Shown: positions 39,661 to 51,470 of the stretch, in pieces
How positions within the stretch are numbered: position 1 is the stretch's first letter
Layout of the letters: each line of letters starts with the position of its first letter
NCBI RefSeq assembly: GCF_018143015.1
Contig: NC_054754.1
Span: 27,182,330-27,246,329 of the forward strand
Origin: Lytechinus variegatus
Taxonomy: Eukaryota > Echinodermata > Echinoidea > Temnopleuroida > Toxopneustidae
DNA length: 64,000 bases
Direction of reading: 5' to 3'
Program-made: the position numbers and the translations under genes
Notes under the pieces: model-generated
The model's database searches: none
Told to the model about the DNA's origin: nothing
What the model saw: the letters and a program-made list of their open reading frames with translations, nothing else

Positions 39661-40971
39661 TTTACTTTATCAAAAGAGCCTGGGATGATAGCGGAATGTC
39701 AAATATCAAAAGCCATTCGGAAACACTTGTTAACGATACATTTCCCAATCTGTCTAATTAGAACTGATATTATAAGCTTTTCTAGCAGTAGAAATACGCA
39801 GAAAACGAATGCGTCACGGGGAGGAGGCCCGTGATGATGATAATTATTGCGGTAATTTTGTCGGAAGCACGGTTTATCTTCAGTAATTGCAAGAGAGAAA
39901 GCCTTTTGTCGGTTCTTGATTGAATTACTTCCAAAAAGGGGGCGAAATGGATCGCGCGCATTATCAGTTAGTTTACTTCACTGAAGCAAAAATATAGGAG
40001 GTATATATTATGAAATTTGTGGATATTTTTTAGACCAACTTCATGACTCATGTGTTAACGAACCTCCGACAAGAATGGTAAATTTGTACATTGCTTTACA
40101 CATACTTTTAATTAACTAGGTTGGGACAGTAAGATGCTGGTTGCGACCCCTTCCTATTGTATATATCGGGAATAATATAGACCTATATGGTCCTACTTAA
40201 AAAAAAAAGTAAAGGAAAAAAAGAGAAAAGAATGTGACGACAAAACCTTATTATTTTTCCCCCGCATCTAATTCTAAGTAATATTATTTCTATAATACGC
40301 TCAAAATAAAAGACAACAAAACAATTAGAAAGTCTCTAACCAAACAGGGTGGATTTTTCTAGTCTGTATAATATCGCTCTTTGAAAGGGCATGCCATTCT
40401 TGACTTAATGTCTGTGTAGCACAATGAAATAACTTTGAAACTTTAAATTGTAGCCGGCACCCCACCCCTTGCCCCGCTGATCCAGGCTAGGATGTCGAAT
40501 CAGCCATCATACACTTTTTTGTCGGGGATTTGTTTTTAACTTGCTCCGACCTTCCATGCAAGTTTTCTACAATTCCCTTGGAAGAAAAGCTTTGACCCTC
40601 GATCCAATACCCCCCCCCCCTTCCCCCCCCGACTGCCTGGTAGGTAGGACGATGTTACTCGCGGTCATTTGGTGCTGGTACCACAACAAGAAGAAATTGG
40701 ATGATCGACTGATGAGTACCCTCCGACCGTGGAGCTGTACAATCACATCCGTAAGATGAACTTCAGAAAATTGAATAATTTGGCTAATGGGCTATATTTA
40801 GAGCTCTTCCTTATGAAAGTGGTTTCGGGGATTAGCGAAGGAATTATGCTAATGTCACGTGTTCATTTCTCAGGGTCCAGTGATTATTATTGGTTATGAA
40901 TTTAGAGAATAATCGTGATTTGTTCATCGATTCGTGAAAGCTCCCTCCCCCTCCATACTGCTTGGGGGATG
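39661..40971. other. Intergenic, no gene seen
   Basis: I see no coding signal and no complete repeat here. It includes a poly-C tract near 40611-40630. Confidence 0.6.
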
Positions 40972-40979
40972 ATCTGTAT

Positions 40980-41311
40980 CAGTGGTGTACCTAGGATTTT
41001 CCAAGGGGGGGGGGGCAAATTCGTCCGCCCAAAATTTGACAAGCAAAAGAAAAGGTCTTCAACTACAAATATAGGATTTCGTACCAGAAAAAGAAATTGA
41101 CAAGCCAAAAAAGGGTCATATCAACAGGATATAAAGGACTTTTCACAGCAGAAAAAAACTGACTACCAAAAAAAAGAATAGTAATAATAATAATAATAAT
41201 AAAGGGTCTTCAACTACTCGTCAGGGGGGGGGGGGCAAGGATAGATCCCTTGCATGGATTGTGACTCGTCAGGGGGGGGCAGTCTGCCCCCCCCCCCCAG
41301 GTACGCTAGAG
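40980..41311. mobile_element. hAT-type MITE with 8-bp TSD ATCTGTAT
   Basis: The left end is CAGTGGTGTACCTAGGATTT and the right end CCAGGTACGCTAGAG, an inverted pair of the common hAT CAGTGGCGTACCTAGG kind. The 8-bp duplication ATCTGTAT is exact (40972-40979 and 41312-41319). Poly-G/poly-C blocks and repeated TTGACAAGCAAAAGAAAAGG-like segments fill the interior. Confidence 0.82.
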
Positions 41312-41760
41312 ATCTGTATAATGTATAAAAAAGGTTGGTATTATATTATTCATTTAACATACAATAATTAATTAAGAGCAGGGTGCTACATGGGGCAAAT
41401 GCCTTATCTATTCATTTTCTCAAGTATTTATAAGGGACAAAAAATGAGAGAGAGAAGGAAAAGAAAAGAATAGGATTAAAGAGAAATAAAGAATTATAAA
41501 GAAAAAGCCGAGGTCGTGTATACTACCCCTAATTTTAGAGAATGAAACCCTCGCACTTACATCGTCTATCAAAAGACCATGGACCTGCACAGATTTAAAA
41601 TCATCTAATTGTAATTTTTACATATTGGTTCTCGTCGAAAATTTGGGACGACATTTGGCACATCGATAATAATAAATGTTATGAACTCCCAAATAGGTCC
41701 TGTATTTTTCGATTTCTTGGTATTTACTTTTTGGGGTGGCGAAACACCGGAATCCCTATA

Positions 41761-42750
41761 CAGTGCGTATCAAAAAAAAGTTTACACTTGGAAAAAAAAT
41801 CCTGTAGAATTATACATTTGTAATATCCTAAACATTATTCCACATTTTAAGATTGACACAGATCCATTTAAGCAAATGATGGTATAACTGTCTAAAAATA
41901 TTTCCGCTTGAGTGAGCACCAATCACTTTTGAAAAGTTAGTGAAAAAATTATTTGAACTTTGAAATAGTTATGCAAATAAAAGTAGACCTTAATAATGAA
42001 GAACATTTGAAATTTAGCTAGTAAACTTGATTTGAAGATATCTTTTACCTTTTTTTTTAACTTGTTTCCTTGCCCAAAACACTTCGAAGAGTGCATTGCG
42101 CCCCACCCCACTCACCCACACACCAAGGCCATCGTGACGATATTTGCTTTACACTGAGCTGTATTTTACATGAAATGGTTTAGGCTTGATTTTCATTTTG
42201 TTAATCATTGTCAAGCTTGGGAAAAGTGTGGAGAAACAAGTATTAATTAAAATGAAATGTAAACCCACTTTAAATGATAAAAACTTAGTGAAAAATATGC
42301 TAGAGATGTCTGATATAAACTTTTGCTCAGATTCAGTTATGCCCTCCGATCCAGCTGGCACAAAAAGGGTAAAGGTTGTGCTTACTAAGTGTTGAAATTT
42401 CAATTTGGGTGGCAAAATTGTTTACAAAATGCTTGAATTTATCCATTTTATTTCAATTGACCAAAAGTGCAAGGGATATGCATGAGAAATGTTTTGCAGG
42501 GTAAGTTTGACTTCGCCCTTTCCCCTTGACACAGCATGAAAATGAGCATTTCTGCGCAAACAGATTTCTGCGAGCTTTACAAAAATGGACAGTGCTCACT
42601 CAAGTGTAACATTCTGTCAAAAACCTTTACTTTCATTGAACAGATGAGACCCAAACCCAAGATTGTATGTGAAAAAAATAACACATGTTGTATATTTTTT
42701 AATCCCCAGGGCTTTTTCAAAGTGTAAACTATATTTTTTGATACGCACTG
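41761..42750. mobile_element. Tc1/mariner-like non-autonomous element, 990 bp
   Basis: The inverted ends CAGTGCGTATCAAAAAAAAG (left) and TTTTTTGATACGCACTG (right) continue inward through GTTTACACTT / AGTGTAAACT. A TA dinucleotide lies on each side (41759-41760, 42751-42752), the hallmark target of Tc1/mariner. No transposase DDE motif was seen in any frame. The short open frames inside resemble nothing known, so it was probably mobilised in trans. Confidence 0.82.
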
Positions 42751-43552
42751 TATTTTGTACAGCCCTGGCGTTGCTTTTACATTCTGCTTTGAATACAATT
42801 CAAACCAGCTTATAAAGATGTAATTATGCTCAACAAACATAACGAAATTATATAGATGTATATTATAAATCTTACTTTTATTCCTTAGTATTCACATTTA
42901 TTTATAATTGCCACAGAATACAGAAAACATTTTGATGCTATATATTCCCATATCAGATTCATCGGAATGCCCTAGCATGTGGCCATATTATACTCATATA
43001 ATAATACTTAACATTAATAATACTAAACAATGTAATGTCAGTATGGCATCTGTTTGCATTTACAATAAGTGACAACTAACGTTGGTGTCAACATTTACAT
43101 AGTGAATGGAGTCTATAAAAGAAACAGTAATATCTTCAATATATGCTTATTATCAATCTGTAACTTGAATACATATAGATTGCACTTAACTTGAATAGAC
43201 AATCCACAAAAATATATAAATTTGGGAAAGGAATCGGGCAACTGGAGGGAAATCTGAGGTAGAACTATTGTATTCAAATCATACAGATGACTTTATCATC
43301 GAACGGAATCATGAAAGAGAAGTTTGCTCCCGCAAGGTGAGCGCAAATATGGTATCTGATTAAACTCTCGCCGTCTTCTGATCAGATTCTTCGATAAAGT
43401 TGAAATTATCTCATATTTCTATCGCTGTTAGATGTAAGATAGAAAAAAGTCATTATTACAAATCCATTGTCATCAATCACTCTTTGTTCGAGAACTGTGC
43501 AGGTCGTGGTGTACTAGTATTGTGTGATATAAAATAGAGAAGCAGGGGCGGA

Positions 43553-43735
43553 TCGAGTATTTTCCAAAAGGGAGGACACGTTATACCTAGGAAAACTTTG
43601 TCAAGCAAAAAAAAAAAAAGTCTTCACTTTCAGGGGGGGGGCACATTTATTTTTAACGACATTTTACATTACAAATTTCAATTGTGCCTCCCAAAGGGGG
43701 TGGGGCACGGGCCGCCCTCCCTGGATTCGCCAGTG
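43553..43735. mobile_element. hAT-like MITE
   Basis: The left end CAGGGGCGGATCGAG and the right end CTGGATTCGCCAGTG are inverted. The flanks TAGAGAAG and TACAGCAG match at 6 of 8 positions, a decayed duplication. The poly-G core resembles the other hAT copies. Confidence 0.6.
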
Positions 43736-44582
43736 TACAGCAGTACTAATATTTAGAGATTTATTTTTATATAATGACATTCCCAAAGTATATTTCAAAA
43801 TACTTTAAAAGAGTACGACTAAAACCAGGTTTGCTTTAACGCATATCTGAAGGAACGTTACTGTAGAAAGTTAGCCATTATACAGACAGATGTATACAGG
43901 TGCGTGATGTGTACTAATGACATTGTGTCAAATATTTTGAGGACGGCGAACATGACCAGCGTATGGAGACAACATTCTAACAAGTCGCGGGGGAGCGAAA
44001 ATGTTAATCTTTAAAACAATAATATTATAATTTGGGATAAATTTTAACGTAATATTCAGAAAGATATATAATGTTTCAGCCCTTTTTCTTTCCTTTCTTT
44101 CGTTGTCTTCTTTCTTGATCGAGACACATTTTTGGGAGAAGGGAATGGAATCCATACGTCAAATTTAGAATTGTTGTCTTCAATACGCGACCAGTGATTT
44201 TTGTTAATGCCTGTAATCTAATATACCAAATATTGAAAATACAAGACTCAATCGTTGGTCGTGTTGTATGTAAGCCAAAGATATATTTTACGAATTCATC
44301 TATTCGTCTATCTTTTCAGCAAGAAATCAGACAATCAGACCAGATTCATCCTTTTCCCATTTGTTTACATTTTCTTATGTAACAATTACTCTTCATTCAT
44401 ATTGAATTCGAATAGCAAGGAAAACTTCGCTCTGCGATGATTTTGTCAGATGCACAATAGAGTTCTGTCTCTTAAATCATCTAGGAAACCATCTGAATCA
44501 AATACGCAAAAAGGTTATCATGGTTATCAAAGTACAAATGAAATGTGGCATGGTTTGTCTACGATGATTATGATACCATATT
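43736..44582. other. 3' flank of the TMEM121-like gene
   Basis: No coding feature was seen. It should contain the 3' UTR of the minus-strand membrane protein gene. Confidence 0.4.
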
Positions 44583-45521
44583 TCACTTGTTGAACCTAAC
44601 GACCAATCCAAGTTCTAATAAAGGCCGATTTTTCTTTTTGTCTCGCGTACATAGTTTGACTTCCTGCAGAAGATCAAAAGTCCCTCTTAAGAACATGATA
44701 AGGTTCTTGGTGAGAAAGACCGATGCCGACATGCCGTAGTCAAGCCAAAGATGACATCGAAGCGCAAAGTACGGGACATCGACGAGGAGCATGAACAGGA
44801 CGTTCTTTAGGAAGAAGACTTGTTCCCATGATTCCGAGTTGCGCTTGTGCGCGCTACGTTTGGCAGCGATGAGACGAAGTGCGAAGAGCGGAAAGACCGG
44901 AAGTACGATGCAGATGCACCCAAATGCCAAGATGGCAGCCCTGAGATGGAACGGAAGTGTTGCGTTTGACTCGATTTCATGCAGCATATCAAGGAGGTCA
45001 GTGGTGTCTAAAATGGCCAGACCGACGACGGTGCCTAACTTTTGTATCTGAAGACGGTATCTTGCATTGTCGACATCCTCATGATGACTGTAGGCAAGGA
45101 GCATGAAGATGAGACCCGCCATTGATACGGCAATCGTCAGCATGTCGGATGACGACAACCACCAGAAGATCTGTGGGTGGTCTTTGCTATTGTAGATCTT
45201 GACCAACTTTGCGATGAGCACCCCAGAGTAGACCAGCCATGAACAGTAAGCGAAGGGAAGTTCTTGAGGTAAATGCCGCTCCTTTTTCGGGATTTCCGGA
45301 TAGGGTTGCCTGGCACGGATCCGGACCATCACAAAGGCAACGGTCCAGAAGATCAGGACTAGACTGTCGCAGATGATCCAGATATAACCCCGACGGAAGC
45401 CAGTCCCGTTTCCAAAACGGATCAAATAATAGTCTATCAGAGCATTTTGTGTCACGAGAACAATGAGACACAAGACCTTTACGAAGACATCAACGCACCC
45501 CGAGCGCACCTCTTCCCCCAT
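44583..45521 (-). CDS. TMEM121-family multi-pass membrane protein
   Basis: This 312-residue intronless frame has about six hydrophobic segments: near 12-34 (FVKVLCLIVLVTQNALIDYY), 44-65 (YIWIICDSLVLIFWTVAFVM), 90-108, 128-146 (LTIAVSMAGLIFMLLAY), about 190-212 (AAILAFGCICIVLPVFPLFA) and about 233-252 (VLFMLLVDVPYFALRCHLW). Family signatures are the early (A/I)DYYLI matching MDAYLV, the LDTTDLLDML segment matching the DLLDLLDM motif, and SASVFLTKNLIMFLRGTFDL matching [20 protein letters not shown] of human TMEM121 (319 aa). Molecular function is not established for this family. I chose the ATG at 45521 (MGEEVRSG). The frame stays open upstream to 45572, but without an ATG; an AG before AATATTTTACAATATGG there could instead be a splice acceptor of a 5' UTR intron. 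Codon use is more GC-rich than the flanks. Confidence 0.8.
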   Translation of the reverse strand: MGEEVRSGCVDVFVKVLCLIVLVTQNALIDYYLIRFGNGTGFRRGYIWIICDSLVLIFWTVAFVMVRIRARQPYPEIPKKERHLPQELPFAYCSWLVYSGVLIAKLVKIYNSKDHPQIFWWLSSSDMLTIAVSMAGLIFMLLAYSHHEDVDNARYRLQIQKLGTVVGLAILDTTDLLDMLHEIESNATLPFHLRAAILAFGCICIVLPVFPLFALRLIAAKRSAHKRNSESWEQVFFLKNVLFMLLVDVPYFALRCHLWLDYGMSASVFLTKNLIMFLRGTFDLLQEVKLCTRDKKKNRPLLELGLVVRFNK

Positions 45522-47530
45522 ATTGTAAAATATTCTGTAAGAACTGTTGTCAAAGGTAGGGCACACACCCAAGGTAATCAGAAATTATTATTCTTGCGAA
45601 TAGCAAAGATTGCTTATTTAAAAACTAGGTCATGCGAGCTGAAAACCTCACGATATAAGTTAATTCAGTCAATTGTAAATCAAAAAGCGCATTCGGTGTA
45701 TCAATCCACAACAGTATCCAAGCTTTAAAGTATGGCAAAGTCTTGGCACGTTTGAATCAATATAGATATATCTTTCAAACTTCGTTTTGTTTATCGACAG
45801 TACGAGGCACAACTCTTCCGTTCTGTATATTTCTTCAAATATGATCACTCACACAATTTGTACTATTTCCGTTTTTCATTTCCAATTAGAGGTACTACAT
45901 TCAAATAGTTGAATGATACCGGGATGTCTTCAAGATTGAGTGGCTTTTGATCAAGACGAAACTAGGACGCGTCGCGTCATTCTAACGACGATAACTGCGA
46001 AATTGGTGTGGTGTGCGCTTAGTTGAAAAAGTGCGATTTCATTTCCATTGAGCAATTAAGGTATGAGAAGCAGCAGGTTCAAGCTGCTACATTCGCACGG
46101 AAATATATATGCTCTGCGTTCCATATAATCCCAGTCTTCTGAAATTGACATCAAAATAATCAACATTCATTTGTTTGAATGTTCTAATAAAGTTATCGAG
46201 GTAAGTATGAGATTGACGTCAGAGTTCGGTGATCCTTAGCTCTATCCGTCGTCACAACATTCCAAAATTATACTCACTGAATTGAGCGGGATTATCATAT
46301 CAGTTCAAATGCTAAGACGTGGAATGATACCCGGTAGCACAAGATGAGTAGGATCACGGGAATTTATTCCTGATGGAAGTTAGGTGAATCATCACAGCAT
46401 CTTTCATTCATATAAATCTCACAAAATGCATGTAAATGTCACCGACAATACATGGGTCAATGATCCGTGAACAACACCAAAGCTCACTTTGTCGGCATAC
46501 AGGGTGTGAAGTGGATCAACAGTTTGAGCTTATTCATAATAATGTATCTCCATTCTGAACCCCTGCTAACTCGTTTTTCGCGTCTTCCGCCGCGCCAAAT
46601 CCCCGATGACAGCAAATAGGGTTAACACATAGCGATCGTCTGCAAAGCAACCCGCGATGATTTGGCGGGAAATTGATTCCGCTGCCTGCTGGGGGCAGAT
46701 AATTTCACTGTTCCTTCTGTTTCTTTTCTCTCGCATTAACGTCATCAATTAATCTGAAGTGTCTTCGCCTCAGGGAACACACCTTTTTTTTAATACAAAG
46801 AGATTAGATGAACACGACAGAAATACTTTCTCTAGCGTATAGATCGCTTTGATGGAAGATACGAACTTTATACTTGCAGATGTGTGGTATCTCACTCTCT
46901 GTTTAATCCAAGCTTGCCATCCAATAGATTAAAGAGAGGTGAAGTAGTTCATCTTGTTGCAACTCGTCTTTATGAAAACTCCATTTGGTTCACAATCCTT
47001 TGTTCATGGGGCAGGGGCATCAACAACTGAAAACTGACTATCGCTGCGCTGAAGACTCGTAAGCTACCAATTCCAGATGAAAATGGTGACGGAATGATGC
47101 AATTAAACGAAGGTTTGTTCAATGTAACCCAATGGTTAATCTGACCAACAAGCAAAGAACCTTTTACAATCTAGACCACCTCAGGTAACGATGAACTACT
47201 TCTCACCTCATGTATGAAATGGCGCGAAAGATTTTAGGGGACACCCCCTTTTTCCATAGTTTCGGCAGGTTCATTAGTTCGTTGATGATTCAACATCGAA
47301 ACAGATAGCAATGCGCATGCGCAATTCAACCCCTCTCTTCTTTATCTCGATCTCTGCCGACAAATTTCTACCTGATTTTGCACTCGGCTCCAAAAGTAGG
47401 GGGACTCTCGTCTGCTATTTTCGGCATTCTTGACGTCATTGATTTGATAAGCCAAAACAATTGACTTAACTTGCTAGTGCAGTGTCCCATTTTTGACCGC
47501 TTCTTGATTGCAGGCCAGTAGGACACACCT
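45522..47530 (-). promoter_or_regulatory. Upstream region of TMEM121-like gene, with E2F-like sites
   Basis: No coding exon was recognised. The stretch 46560-46690 is unusually CG-rich and holds TTTGGCGGGAAA (46661-46672), which matches the E2F consensus. CGCGCCAAAT (46591-46600) and GGCGCGAAA (47221-47229) are two more E2F-like sites. Whether they serve the TMEM121-like gene is unknown. Confidence 0.4.
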
Positions 47531-47690
47531 AGGGAGCGTTTCATGAAAGAACTTGTCAGATGTTTTATCTGACAAGTACCGTTTCATCCGCCAGTTACTA
47601 TGGTAACAGTGCCTCTCTGCCAATCATGATCAAGGAAAGTTGTCAGACCTGACAACTTGTCGGACAAAAATGTTGATGAAACGCCCCCTG
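47531..47690. repeat. MITE, GGGAGCGTTTCATGAAAG family
   Basis: The left end AGGGAGCGTTTCATGAAAGA with ACTTGTCAGATG is the inverted counterpart of the right end GACAACTTGTCGG ... TGATGAAACGCCCCCT. Inner CAGTTACTATGGTAACAGTG and CCAATCATGATCAAGG blocks match the copy at 61650-61772. Confidence 0.8.
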
Positions 47691-47847
47691 GGCTCTGTTT
47701 CATAAAGGACTTACAACTGTTGTAACTTTGCCATTATGGCAACTACCATGGTAACAGGGCTCATCAGCCAATCAGAATCAAGGTTACCATAGTAGTTGCC
47801 ATAATGGCAAAGTTACAACAGTTGTAAGTCCTTTATGAAACGGGCCC
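47691..47847. repeat. Near-perfect palindromic MITE, GTTTCATAAAGGACTTACAA family
   Basis: It abuts the previous MITE without a gap. Left arm (GGGCTCTGTTTCATAAAGGA, then CTTACAACTGTTGTAACTTT and GCCATTATGGCAACTACCAT) is repeated almost exactly in inverted form to the right end at CGGGCCCA, leaving a short loop. The pair of arms is nearly undiverged, suggesting recent insertion. A diverged copy is at 59465-59627. Confidence 0.88.
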
Positions 47848-48177
47848 ATAACTTAGTGCAGTGTATTTTAAACTGCAATTTAAACCTTAATTTTTAGTTT
47901 TACATCTACGATATATACGTTTTTTTTTACCGAAAAAGTATATCAATAAATGCATTGTGCACACACTTTGAGGTAGAACATATTTCTTAGATTTCCACGA
48001 TGATATTGAAAACTGTAGATATACATACATGCATGTATATTTTTTGCACTTTTTTTGTACAAAGATATAACAAAATAAAAGGATATTATTAGAGGAATAA
48101 ATTTATGGCAAAAGTTATAATAAAGTTTCATTGATTTTCCAAAGAAAGTAAGTTCCAAGAGCATTTTATTATCCATC

Positions 48178-48265
48178 GAATAGTAAACTTGTGAAGAGGA
48201 AAGTTTCGAACCCCGATCGGTCACCCAGTCGCGAGACCACCACCACTGGGACCTGGCACCCCTGT
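48178..48265 (-). other. tRNA-like sequence, probably a SINE head
   Basis: On the minus strand, a CCAGTGGTGGTGGTCTCGCG segment (A-box-like) and ATCGGGGTTCGAAACTTTCC (B-box-like, GGTTCGAAAC) are spaced as in tRNA. The cloverleaf stems do not close convincingly, so I call it a tRNA-derived repeat head rather than a tRNA gene. Confidence 0.4.
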
Positions 48266-48787
48266 GCCCCTTTTCTTGAACCCCTGTCCTATCGGTAGAA
48301 CAAATCCAACGATCCGCTGAAAGTTTCCGATTATTTCCGGAAGAACTCTATTTGTTTCGATTATGGTGACCGTGTTTTCAGGAGCTTGCAATTTGGAAGA
48401 TCACCGTGAAAATGCCATTCAACATCAAAGTCAAAGGGGAAAAATATTGATAATAAATCTGATTTTTTCTTATTTCATCGAATAGAATAGGCGAAAGTAA
48501 TATTGTGATGTGCAGAGGTTAATTAGAGTTCAATTGCATGTCAGTGATAACTGAATAAGTATTTCTCTGCAGGAATTTCCTATACCTCCCTCGATATTAT
48601 GCCAATGACCTCTCAGTAATTGCCGGATCTGAGTCAAAACTATATAGTTATACTACTACTAGTATTCAAAGAGAAGAAAGATGGGAAGCAGAATAATGCA
48701 CACAAAGTATCTCAACAGAAAAGGAGGTCTTTTGGTTTCTATTCTAAATCGTTTCAAATTAACAAGACGTCTCAATCAGTAATCAAT

Positions 48788-49012
48788 AACCAGTTGGTCC
48801 AATAGCCACTTAGTCCATATACCATTTGGTCTCATTGGACTAAATGAACGAAAATAAAATGGATATTAGACCAACTGGTTATGGGACAATGGTCATAGAC
48901 GAACTTGTAATTAGACGAAGTGATGATTGGACCAAATGATTATTGGACCAAACGGTTGTTAGACGAAGTGTTGATGGACGGAATGACATTAGATTAAAGG
49001 AATAATAATAAT
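48788..49012. repeat. Degenerate ~20-bp repeat block in two orientations
   Basis: Units such as CCAGTTGGTCCAATAG, CCACTTAGTCCATATA and CCATTTGGTCTCATTGG lie on one side. Inverted units (ATTAGACCAACTGGTTATGG, ATTGGACCAAATGATTATTG, TTAGACGAAGTGTTGATGG) lie on the other. It is non-coding. Confidence 0.65.
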
Positions 49013-49019
49013 CATGATA

Positions 49020-49262
49020 ACGTCATATTTTACCCAGGGAATCCACTTCAGTTCTGAAAACTGTTCTACCAGCGGGCCCTGCATAACATGATAGTATTAT
49101 TACCCCGGCTTTAGCACGGCTACGTTGATCGGGCGCTCGAGCATTCGAGGAATTTCTTCCTACCGGGTACCCATTCACCTCACCTGGGTCAAGTGCAGCA
49201 CTATGTGGATAAATTTCTTGCTGAAGAAAGGTAGATGTGGGGAGTGAACGCGTTGGCAGGTA
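49020..49262 (-). mobile_element. tRNA-derived SINE body (minus strand)
   Basis: On the minus strand the segments TTCAGCAAGAAATTTATCC, GGTGAATGGGTACCCGGTAG and GGGGTAATAATACTATCATG match the body and tail of the other SINEs of the window. The tRNA-like head is missing or replaced. Confidence 0.75.
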
Positions 49263-51344
49263 ACGAATTGGCAATTTACCGACTAAAGGTAAGCGTTAGT
49301 GTTTGATTCTTAGAATAAATATCAAGATACCGAGGCTTCCCTGGAATGTATTAAGAATAATTGGTTGTATTTGCAGTGGCAATGCAGGAAAAATTCAATT
49401 CATTTTTAATCTGTCAATACCTATTGACCTAGGTAATATGCCTACGGCTTATCCTAATCCAACTAATTAACCTACATCTTTTATCATCGTGAAACCATGA
49501 TCCGGTCATCTTCCGATTTCATTCACTGATGACGTGAAGTGAATACCCTATACGTCTGATCAGCGAAGATGGTCGTCGGCAGATCTTAGAATTTGTAAAA
49601 GATTATTTATTTGATTGATATTAAGAAATAAAAAAAAATATTAAGAAATAAATTCATGCCACATCTATTTGTTCACTTTGGTTGAGTGCAGCACAATTAA
49701 GATGCATTTGTTGTTAAGAAACTTCGCGCCAGTTCTAGAGCCAATTTTGAAAACCAAGTCGAAATCTTATGGTGTTTGATTTTCATTTTAATAGTAGTTT
49801 GGCAAGTAACACCGAATCAAACGGTAAATAAAATCATACTTCTCCCGAATTTTCCTTAATTCCACATTGATATTTTCAAAATTGAACTTTTATTTCATTA
49901 ATCTCAAAGTCCAATGAAGGCTATATATAAAGTGCCTATATTTAAGGTGAGGAACTGTCCGTCTATTATGACGTCATAAATTCGTGACGAATCAAAAGGC
50001 TCGCTCGAGATAAACAGGTGTACAAGACACATACTGAGAGGATTAGTTATGTGACGTCAACTATGTATGAAAAACATAGCAAAATGACAACACATGTTGG
50101 TGGGTGGTTGTTTGTCCCACATAGGACAATATTTTTTCTTAATTTCTGCGGATATTTTAGACACCTTTGGATGACGTCATCACCATGCCTGTCTATTGTT
50201 TCATCAGTAAATGTCAGTATGTATTTCCTAAATCATCTCATTTCGAGGTAGCCAGATTTGGCGTCGAGGACTGGTCATTAATTTCCGCCAATTCCGTGAT
50301 CAAAGGAGGCCTTGAGCCAAATTCGACCAAAACTTATTTGCTGTACGATCTCTCAACCAGGGAACTGGAGAGCGTTTCATGAAAGGAAATGTCGGATTTT
50401 TTTATCCCAGAAATCCGTTTTATTCAACTATTACCAAAATCAGGAAAACCGTCAAATCTGTCAACTTGTCGGACAAACATTTTTGCTGCTTCTCTCACCC
50501 GATTTGGTTATGGTGACAACAAATGTAAAGGAGTATCCGGGAAGTACTGGACCAGCAATAATGTTTTTTTTATTTATTATTCTTTGAAGATACAGCATAT
50601 TGAAAGTCATTATAAAGTTCCGTCACAAGTTCAAACGATACTAAGAATTAAATCAAATATTTTGTAAATTGCTCATAAACTTGAATCATACATTCACTGT
50701 AATAAGAAAGACTATCCTTTTCATTCACACATGCCATTTATTTCTGCTACTTTTCAAAAAGATTCAAAAGCTCCGAAGTCAACTCACCGTCTGTGCCGAA
50801 TTACAACTTAAAAACAGGTTCTTGTGGTCTCAAACTTTGAGAACCTTTTGATGATACAAGACTAAAGAAATGATGAAAATATTTAAATGATAAAATCTGA
50901 TGAGGACCCATGCCCATACGAGGCACGTCCTTCTTCCGTAACTGACTGGGTGTATCTGCCCCAACTTTTACTACTTAATTTGCATATGTACACCTGAAAA
51001 ATCCCAAACACAAAAGCCTTTCCTTGGCTGATTACAAAAAAAGTGAAATAAGGCATGCATTCCAATGACCTCTATCTAGACATCCTTCACACTTTAAAAT
51101 TACACCTCATTCTCCAACACTAATAACAAAGGCCTACATTTCAATAATCTCTGGCATCAGTGTTAAGAAACTGCAAAGCATGCATGCAAGGCTGGTATCC
51201 AATTGAAAGTATTGATTCTACTTAACATTTTACATGGCAAGCAAAATGCTTAAACTCGTATTCAGATCACATCTCACTATTTTACTTTAGCAAGCCAAAA
51301 TATAACCAAAATACCTTAAAATAATCATCGTGACGACATAAAGT
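49263..51344. other. Intergenic; one MITE fragment, no gene
   Basis: A diverged copy of the GAGCGTTTCATGAAAGG MITE lies at about 50369-50500 (with GTCAACTTGTCGGACAAACA). The rest is AT-rich and shows no recognisable coding sequence. Confidence 0.5.
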
Positions 51345-51470
51345 TTGAGCATGACTTTTTACTTTTCAAGTGTCGCGCAACTTTGGAGACCAAAATTGAA
51401 ACCCCGGATAAACGGTTCCGAAATTACGCAACATTTCGTAAGTGCATACAGACCCCAAAATTGCTCCAAA
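51345..51470 (-). repeat. Dispersed repeat, inverse copy of 11517-11640
   Basis: It contains TCGCGCAACTTTGGAGACCA, AAATTACGCAACATTTCGTA and AGTGCATACAGACC, the complements of the segments at 11517-11640. Confidence 0.6.

Noticed and set aside
41761-42750. Transposase gene inside the Tc1/mariner-like element
   Set aside because: Open frames of 60-90 aa inside show no DDE-type motifs or helix-turn-helix.
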